Made by a program: the position numbers and the translations under genes. This document shows positions 57,824-64,000 of a stretch of DNA of 64,000 nucleotides, piece after piece (within the stretch, counting starts at the first letter, position 1; each line of letters opens with the position of its first letter). This stretch comes from Sacculina carcini (taxonomy: Eukaryota > Arthropoda > Thecostraca > Sacculinidae): NCBI GenBank assembly GCA_916048095.2, contig OU696589.1, positions 2,427,448 through 2,491,447 on the forward strand, read 5' to 3'. The notes beneath the pieces were generated by a model that saw only the letters and a list, made by a program, of their open reading frames with translations, was not told where the DNA came from and searched no databases.

Positions 57824-58166
57824 AACAAAATTAAATTTAAACAAAATTATTATTAAATACAAATTTAGCGCTAAAGAGACAAATACATACAAAGAAAATA
57901 CAAACAAAATGATTATTAAATACAAATATGGCGCTAAAGAGACAAAGTAATTTATAGACAAATTTGGCGCTAAAGAGACGAATAAAGACAAACAAAATTA
58001 AATTTAAACAAAATAATTATTAAATACAAATGTGGCGCTAAAGATACAAATACAAACCAAATGATTATTAAATACAAATGTGGCGCTAAAGAGACAAATA
58101 AATACAAACAGAATGATTATTAAATACAAATGTGGCGCTAAAGTAACAAATATGTCTAGTTCCACC
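57824..58166 (+). repeat. Minisatellite array 3, containing an empty target site
   Basis: About seven units of the type ATTATTAAATACAAATGTGG plus CGCTAAAGAGACAAATA. The uninterrupted string AAAGACAAACAAAATTAAAT at about 57,985-58,004 is the unoccupied form of the site used by both LINEs. Confidence 0.9.
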
Positions 58167-58479
58167 GGCAAGCGCTATATATCCACCTATGCATCATCTG
58201 TAAAACGCTGCTGTGGCCGAACCCTGCAGACGCTGGCTTGGAGACGCGAGGACCCCGGTTCGAAACCCGTCAGGTATGTATATTTATAAATTTGAAAATA
58301 AGGAAAATAAGTTGGGTTAGGTACAGAATAAAGAAAAAATAAGTTAGGTTGGGTTAGGTTAAGGTTAGGTTAGGTCAGGTTAAGGCACACAAAAATGACG
58401 TCAAAGGGGGGAGGGGCCTAAGTGATGTAAACAAACGTGACAAAGTGTTGCCTGAAGCCTTCCTGTTGCCTGAAGTGAA
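58167..58479. repeat. GTTAGG-like run and TGACGTCA repeat, second copy
   Basis: Holds GTTGGGTTAGGTTAAGGTTA near 58,340, then TGACGTCA, a G run and ACAAAGTGTTG, shared with 22,540-22,745. A B-box-like GGTTCGAAACC at 58,257 stands alone. Confidence 0.55.
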
Positions 58480-59099
58480 GCCTTCTACTATCTTCGCCAG
58501 TAGTTGAACAGAAAGAGGAAAAGAATGCCTTTTGCTGTGCCAATGACGTGGAGGGAGCCCACAGACCATACCAACAATTGTTATTTCTGCATGGTACCTC
58601 CAATACAAAAGGGCTTGTCAAAGAAGAAAAAAGTCTATCGAATATCCACCTCTCATTAAGGCAAACACCTTTGCACCTGCTACCACCTTTGCACATAAAA
58701 CTGGGGCTCATGAAAAACTTTTTAAAAGCGATGGACATATCTGGTCAAGTGTTTAACATCAAAATTCCTTTCGTTGAGCGACGCAAAGATAAGAGAGGGA
58801 GTTTTCATTGGTCCTCAGATTCGAGAGCTTCTTAAAGATGATGAATTTTAATCAGCTCTTCATGGGGAGGAGAAAGCTGCTTGGAAGGCATTCAAGTTAG
58901 TTGCAAAGGGATTTCTCGGAAACAAAAAGGAGGGAAACTATGAAGAATTGGTGGAAAACCTCATCAAGGCTTACAAGATCATGGGATGTAACATGTCACT
59001 CAAAATCCACTTTCTGGATTCACATTTAGCCTTTTTCACAGCAAAATGTGGAGCAGTTAGTGACGAACATGGTGAAATATTTAATCAAGATATTTCAAC

Positions 59100-59352
59100 T
59101 GTGGTGCTCCACGTGTAATTGTGTCTCGCGCCACCTGGCGGTACCTACCAGAAGCGCAGTGACCTGTGCAGCCATGTGTATGTTTGTGTGTCGTGTTGCG
59201 TTTGACCATCATTGTGTTCGTGTTTGAACAATTGTATGTTTTTATGTTTGTCTGTACTTGTCTTTCTCGTCCCTTGCTTTGCGCACAAATATAGTCGGTC
59301 CAAAGAGGTCGCATTGTAAATGTGGAATTCCGTGGCTTGCCTAGACGCCACA
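59100..59352 (+). repeat. 5' LTR of the small LTR element
   Basis: 253 bases, TGTGGTGCTCCACGTG to CTAGACGCCACA. Confidence 0.9.
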
Positions 59353-59516
59353 TTGGTGACCCCGACGTGAGGATGGTGTGATGGTGAGTAAAATTGTTTT
59401 GACTTGCGCCTCATCTGCCTGCCTTCGCCTCGCATAGTCGTCATGCCTTCGTCTGCGTCATAGTCCTCTGTGTCTCGCTGAGAGCGACGCACCAACAGCT
59501 AATGACCAGACGCACC

Positions 59517-60240
59517 AGCATCACACCATCCAACACCGACTCCGTCCGGCATCGTACCTAATCGCTCATCTACCACCGCCGGACGTAAAACCACTGAATG
59601 GCAATCGTCTGCGCAACAAGGAGACGACTCAATGAAGATTGCCTCGAATCCTTGAGGCTGCAGTTTCTGCACAATAATCCGACGTCGTACCGAAAATCCA
59701 CGTGCATCTACCCCGAAGTTCGACCGACGACCTACCTCCGAATTTCTACCAATGATCTACCTAAGTTCTACCGATCTACTGTTCAATAATCTGCGAAATT
59801 CTTCGAAAAGCTGCCCCCAAATTTGCCTCAGGACTGCGCAGCACGAGTGCCGTATGGCGCCATGGTGCATCACACCATACAAGACCGATTCCGTCCGGTG
59901 CCGTACTCAATCGCGTTTTTTTCCTACGGGCGCCGGACGTAAAACATCGAATAGGAAACATCTGCGCAGCAAGAAGACAACACGATAATATTGCCTCGTC
60001 TTCTTGCTGGATGCAGTTTCCGCAAACCTACGAAAACTTCGCCTCACTGAAGAAGCAACCGTCTTCGCAGCAAGAAGTCAACTCAATCAAGATTGGCTCG
60101 ACTTCTTGCTGGCTGCAGTCTCTGCAATTACTACTCGATTCGCCAACGGACTGCGTAGCACGACGACGACTTGATCGTGCAAAATTCACTTGACCTCGTG
60201 CTGCGGTGCAGTATGGCGCCCTGGTGTATCAAACCAACGA
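59517..60240 (+). repeat. Internal repeated segments with stem-loops
   Basis: Two segments of about 165 bases (59,517-59,690 and 59,861-60,023) share CATCACACCAT, CCGTCCGG and CGCCGGACGTAAAAC. Perfect 12-base stems CAGCAAGAAGAC/GTCTTCTTGCTG (59,967-60,009) and CAGCAAGAAGTC/GACTTCTTGCTG (60,068-60,111) follow, each ending in a GCAG(T) tail; the first segment holds a degenerate version. TATGGCGCC(A/C)TGGTG(C/T)ATCA occurs at about 59,853 and 60,212. Confidence 0.8.
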
Positions 60241-60299
60241 AAAAGGAATCCACCGACACCGATTTCTCCATTACCGCTTGGCTTCTGGTGGGGGAGTCC

Positions 60300-60550
60300 T
60301 GTGGTGCTCCACGTGTAATTGCGTCTCGCGCCACCTGGCGGTACCTACCAGAAGCGCAGTGACCAGTGCAGCCATGTGTATGTTTGTGTCGTGTTGCGTT
60401 TGACCATCATTGTGTTCGTGTTTGACCAATTGTATGTTTGTATGTTTGTCTGTACTTGTCTTTCTCGTCCCTTGCTTTGTGCACAAATATAGTCGGTCCA
60501 AAGAACTCGCATTGTGAATGTGGAATTCCGTGGCTTGCCTAGACGCCACA
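60300..60550 (+). repeat. 3' LTR of the small LTR element
   Basis: 251 bases, differing from the 5' LTR by about eight substitutions and a two-base length change. Confidence 0.9.
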
Positions 60551-60690
60551 CAACCATGGAAAAGAGGTACCAGGGTAAATGGAACACGACAATGCTTGCA
60601 GACTATTGCTGGACACTGACAAGAGACGACTCTTCAGCCTGTTATAAGCGTCAAGCAAAAAGGCATAGAGGAGATATGGATTAGAATTCA

Positions 60691-61320
60691 AAACATAATC
60701 ACATAGACTGTATACTTAAATAAATTGATCAAATATTACATGCCTCGTATCTTTGAACATGTAGCCAATACACATTTTCAACGTGATATTTGGATTCATT
60801 TAATGAAAATACATAAGAATCAACTAATCCTATTTAAGTAGCACAGATTTTTCCAAATCTGTTGACCAGTGTAATTGCAGCTGCATCTTCCTGGGCTACT
60901 ACAGATATTAGTGCACGGCAACACGGATTCAGTCGGCCTAATCATCCACTACAATCGAAGTTCCATCGATCACACTGGTGGCTCAACTAATTGGGCACTA
61001 CCCTATTTGCGCTAAACAAAATGGAGGCGGAGCTAAGAGGCGCGCTCCGTCCGCTGTGCAACTAGCGCCCTCTGACGGCAGAAAGTGTAACTAGCGTTAT
61101 TCTGGCAGCACTGTAAAACATTGTTTGGCGTCTTTAGTCTTAGTCGTTAGCTTATTTGGCAATTGCTTACTTTGAACGTATTGTGAAGAACTGCCAATGT
61201 TTTCAAGGAGGGCATTAACATCATGGGTGTCTTATGTTAATGTGGTTTGATGTCCATTTTTACACCACGAAAACAAAACTACCGTGTAAAATGATGAACT
61301 CTATTGATGCGGACAACAAA
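60691..61320. other. Non-coding stretch, no gene seen
   Basis: AT-rich on the left. From about 61,010 it is richer in GC (AATGGAGGCGGAGCTAAGAG). No exon, element end or RNA gene is recognised. Confidence 0.5.
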
Positions 61321-64000
61321 TATGATTTAACAACAACAAGATGAAAACTCACACTTACACAGTAGAGCAATAATCTCTCTCTAGGCTGGCATAAATTATA
61401 TCCACACAAACAGCACACAGAAGACTACCCCGACCAGTCCACACATAACCACACAACGCACGATGAGCACTACTACACCACTCCCGTCATTACATACGAG
61501 CCGCTAACACCAGTACACGCTGCATACCAACATACAAACACGAAGTAGAATCACACGCATAAATACAGTGACGCACATACACACACACACACACAAGTCT
61601 ACGCTCAGTCACACACAGGTACACACACAAGTCTACGCTCGCAGGCGCACACGCTCTCCTACACTCACGCTCAACTCAGCAAACGCATTCACACCCACAT
61701 TCATTCCTTCGCACAGCGTTCAATTTCTGACCAACAATACCACACTCCCCCTTGATCTCAAGATCAATCAATCACCTACGAAATAATCGTCCATCCAAGG
61801 CGGACGTCTCCTCTCTCTGGTAGATCTCCGAAGAATGTGCTCACTCCGGTCCTCTTCGGCTCCATTATGTATGTCAATTGTCTCGAGCACTTCGTTTGTG
61901 TCCGCTGCACAGTCATCTGGAGTCTGATTGTCCACGTCTTGACCACCGGCGTCATCTCGATTATTGTCTTCATCATACACACGCCGCAGATCTAGTAGAT
62001 GCCTCGGTACTCCATCCACCGATACATTGTTTGAGGACTGAATCCCGGTCACTCTTCCTTTTGACCAATGCGACGTACATCTTGCCCCAGGTGGCTTTAC
62101 CCACACCTCATCGCCGATTTCTATGCCCGAGTTCTTCTCGCCGTCGTCATTGTGGGCTGGCAAAACCTCCGGATGTCGCCAGGCATATGTGTAGACACTG
62201 TGATGCGGCGCCTTGTCTTCAATTCGATCCGATTTGGGCGCCATGTTGTACCAAAATACCGCCTCGAGCGGGGAGATGCCAGCTCTCTCCGCTATCCTCT
62301 TTATCGTACGATGATGCCGTTCGACAATACCGTTTCCGCTGGGTCGATAAGCCGCTCGGAAAAACCTGCTGATTTTCCAGCCATCGAGGGTTTCCCTGAG
62401 TAATTCTGACTTGAACACCGTTCCATTGTCCATCAGCACTTGTTCAACAGGCCCTCGCTCATAAAATACTTGGTTCAGGATATTTGAAATCTCATTTGCC
62501 GACTCTGCACGCAGCTCTCGCCATATCGCGAACCTTCCAGGGCCGCAATCAACAATAGAAAGAAATGGACGATATCTGAAATGAGTAACATCGACTGCCA
62601 ATCTTGTCCAGACTGTTGGCACGTGCAGCTCGCCCGCCTCGTGAGTCACCGGCGCAGGATCGATAGACTGACACTCCAGACAGCTCTTCACCACACGTTT
62701 CACCTGTTCACGTGTCACAGTAGGGTCCACTTGCTTAGCGAGAGATAACGTTCTGTCAACGCCCATATGATGACTACGGTGGAGATCTTTCACTCTTTCC
62801 AACGCCATGCCGCATGTTTCGTTTACCGGTTTTCTCTCGAGCTTCAGCATCCATTGCCTGTTGATGCGCGTCAATGAGTCTGCTTTGTTACTTGCTGTAG
62901 GAACAAGAATCAATCTCACTTCGAGACGCAATTCATCAATTAACTCCTTGACTACTCCCAGTCGTCGTTTCACAAGAACTTCTGCAGCTCCTTTTGTCTT
63001 CACTCTGTTCTCGTCGGATAGTGTGGCACGCAACCAGCCAAAAACTGTAGCGGAGTCGGTGCGTACTTCTATACATCCTAATCCCCACTTTATTGCAAGA
63101 TTGAGTCCTCTGGATACAGCTTCAAGCTCAGCGACGTTTATATGATTGAAGTCATCTTTTTTCCTCTGCCACGAGGCATCTTCCACTACGATTCCGTCGA
63201 TTTCGATTACTGTTCCAATAGCCTGATTACTGGCGTCACACCAGACAACACCAGATTTCGATTCTGAAACCGACCATTTTCCCTGCACTGGATCTTCGCT
63301 TTTCACTTGTTCTAGCATGTCGTGTGTAACAGACAGAACTTCCTCCCGGACTGTGTCATCCCAGCCACCATCGGATGAATGACGTTTGACATAGCTGCAC
63401 GCCGGTCTGAGCCACCCGGCAATGGGATAGTGGCCCAACAATTTCCCACATAAAGAAAACAGTTGGCGTTTAGTCAGTGTACGATCTACCTGCGGTAACT
63501 CATTTCCCCGACGAAACTCCAGCAAGCCCGCTGCATTTCTCTGCACTCTCAGACCAAGCACTGCACCGCCAACAATTGGAGTCGGATCTTTGGCAATCAG
63601 TCCATACTTGCGCAAATGATCAACCACATGATTCGGGTTCACTTTTGTTGTATCAACCACAATATCATCGATATAGGAATCGGTTGCTTCACGGATAACT
63701 TTTGACTTCTCCAGCACTCTGCGCAAAATTCTGGTCATGATTCGCGGTGCTGAGCTGAGACCAAACCCCAATCTCGTGAGGCAGTATGTTATGCCCCCAT
63801 ACTTAACCAGTTGATACTGCCAGAGCTTCGGATGCACACGTATTTGGAGATATGCTGACTTCAAGTCAACCAGCGCCGTCGCACCTCTGATTCGTCGCCA
63901 TCGCCGAAGCTTTTCCGCGCAAACATCGATGTAATCATCACCAGTGTGACTGCTGACATATTCGTTTAGCTCCCTGAAGTCAATCACTGGACGCGTTTTG
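61321..64000 (-). mobile_element. LTR retrotransposon (Gypsy-like lineage), 3' part, runs off the window
   Basis: On the minus strand a frame open from 63,987 to 61,768 encodes RT (TDSYIDDIVV), RNase H (VVWCDASNQAIG, NVAELEAVSRGLN), a zinc-type integrase start (CLECQSIDPAPV) and an integrase core and tail (DNGTVFKSEL, YRPSGNGIVERHHRTIKRI, VWVKPPGARCTSHWSKGRVT). It is the same lineage as the element at 30,684-35,062 but a different family. A purine tract CAAGGGGGAG next to 61,745 marks the inner edge of the 3' LTR, which should extend left from 61,744; its outer end (about 61,320-61,400) is uncertain because the other LTR is outside the window. No break is seen in the visible pol. Confidence 0.82.
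61568..61660. repeat. CA-rich repeats within the probable 3' LTR
   Basis: ACACACACACACACAAGTCTACGCTC occurs twice in short succession (about 61,578-61,603 and 61,623-61,641). Confidence 0.7.

Larger units (their letters stand above)
59100..60550 (+). mobile_element. Small non-coding LTR element with tRNA-Trp primer site
   Basis: A 1,451-base element with LTRs of 253 and 251 bases (59,100-59,352 and 60,300-60,550) that begin TGTGGTG and end GCCACA. A 4-base duplication CAAC surrounds it (59,096-59,099 and 60,551-60,554). TGGTGACCCCGACGTG follows the 5' LTR and matches tRNA-Trp; a purine tract GGTGGGGGAGTCC precedes the 3' LTR. There is no gag or pol, so it is a TRIM-like dependent element. 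LTR identity is about 97%. The interior is built of repeated segments with stem-loops. Confidence 0.9.
58480..60690 (+). pseudogene. Arthropod repetitive CYICG/CYFC-family gene, copy B, split by an LTR element
   Basis: The middle segment reads LRQ...LNRKRKRMPFAVPMTWREP and NNCYFCMVPPIQKGLSKKKK. An internal deletion joins it to LPPLHIKLGLMKNFLKAM, then WKAFKLVAKGFLGNKKEGNY, MSLKIHFLDSHLAFF and a GEIFNQDIST block up to 59,099. After the inserted element the gene continues at 60,555 with MEKRYQGKWNTTMLADYCWT and ends near 60,684. Several frameshifts and stops are present. Together with copies A and C it covers almost the whole family length, which helps to define the domain order. Confidence 0.78.

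Noticed and set aside
58252-58270. B-box-like GGTTCGAAACC, possible tRNA or SINE
   Set aside because: The T stem does not pair and there is no A box at the right distance or repeated copy in the window.

Overview
The window looks like a repeat-dense animal nuclear genome. Introns, spliceosomal exons, microsatellites, LINEs, hAT transposons, LTR retrotransposons and Polinton relics are all visible, and there are no bacterial-type operons. Short TTAGG-like stretches (near 22,540 and 58,340) and three copies of a protein family that I know mainly from arthropod genomes make an arthropod most likely, perhaps a crustacean or chelicerate. That assignment is an inference and only moderately firm.

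Left part (1-16,800). A host gene on the plus strand ends here. Four exons chain in phase (3983-4092, 4321-4459, 9765-10036, 15150-15263). The last one encodes a C-terminal villin headpiece and the previous one ends in the linker typical of dematin/abLIM (UNC-115) proteins, so this is the 3' end of an actin-binding cytoskeletal gene whose 5' exons lie left of the window. A phase-neutral 75-base candidate cassette exon sits at 14,909-14,983. The introns carry a non-autonomous hAT element, a relic of the arthropod repetitive family, a 5'-truncated LINE, an antisense APE-type LINE and long CA/GT repeats. One pair of complementary AC and GT tracts lies directly against the two splice sites of the last intron.

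Middle-left (16,800-36,840). This is almost solid transposon: a truncated L2/CR1-like LINE, a decayed Gypsy element, inverted fragments of a Polinton DNA polymerase B, an integrase fragment, a nearly complete L2-like LINE with ORF1 and ORF2 (23.4-27.9 kb), a nearly intact hAT of the ZBED5/Buster type (27,928-30,340, 8-base target duplication), a possible single host exon with two membrane segments (30,442-30,638), an almost whole LTR retrotransposon on the minus strand (30,684-35,062), and a second hAT miniature element inside another copy of the arthropod repetitive gene.

Middle-right (36,840-58,170). This is the most striking block. Two full-length but different I-clade LINEs (ORF1, then endonuclease-RT-RNase H) lie head to tail. 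Each is inserted at the same position of the same minisatellite, giving array-LINE-array-LINE-array. Both end in a stem-loop whose stem appears to covary, followed by a CAA tail. The second LINE was later hit twice in ORF2 by young LTR elements, a CsRn1-like Gypsy (46,575-51,560) and a Mag-like Gypsy (52,913-57,599).

Right end (58,170-64,000). A third copy of the arthropod repetitive gene is split by a 1.45-kb non-coding LTR element with a tRNA-Trp primer site and internal repeated stem-loops. The window closes inside a minus-strand LTR retrotransposon related to the one at 30.7-35.1 kb.

Apart from the headpiece gene and two weaker exon candidates, every long open frame in the window belongs to a mobile element. 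LTR elements and Polinton pieces are described as fossils.
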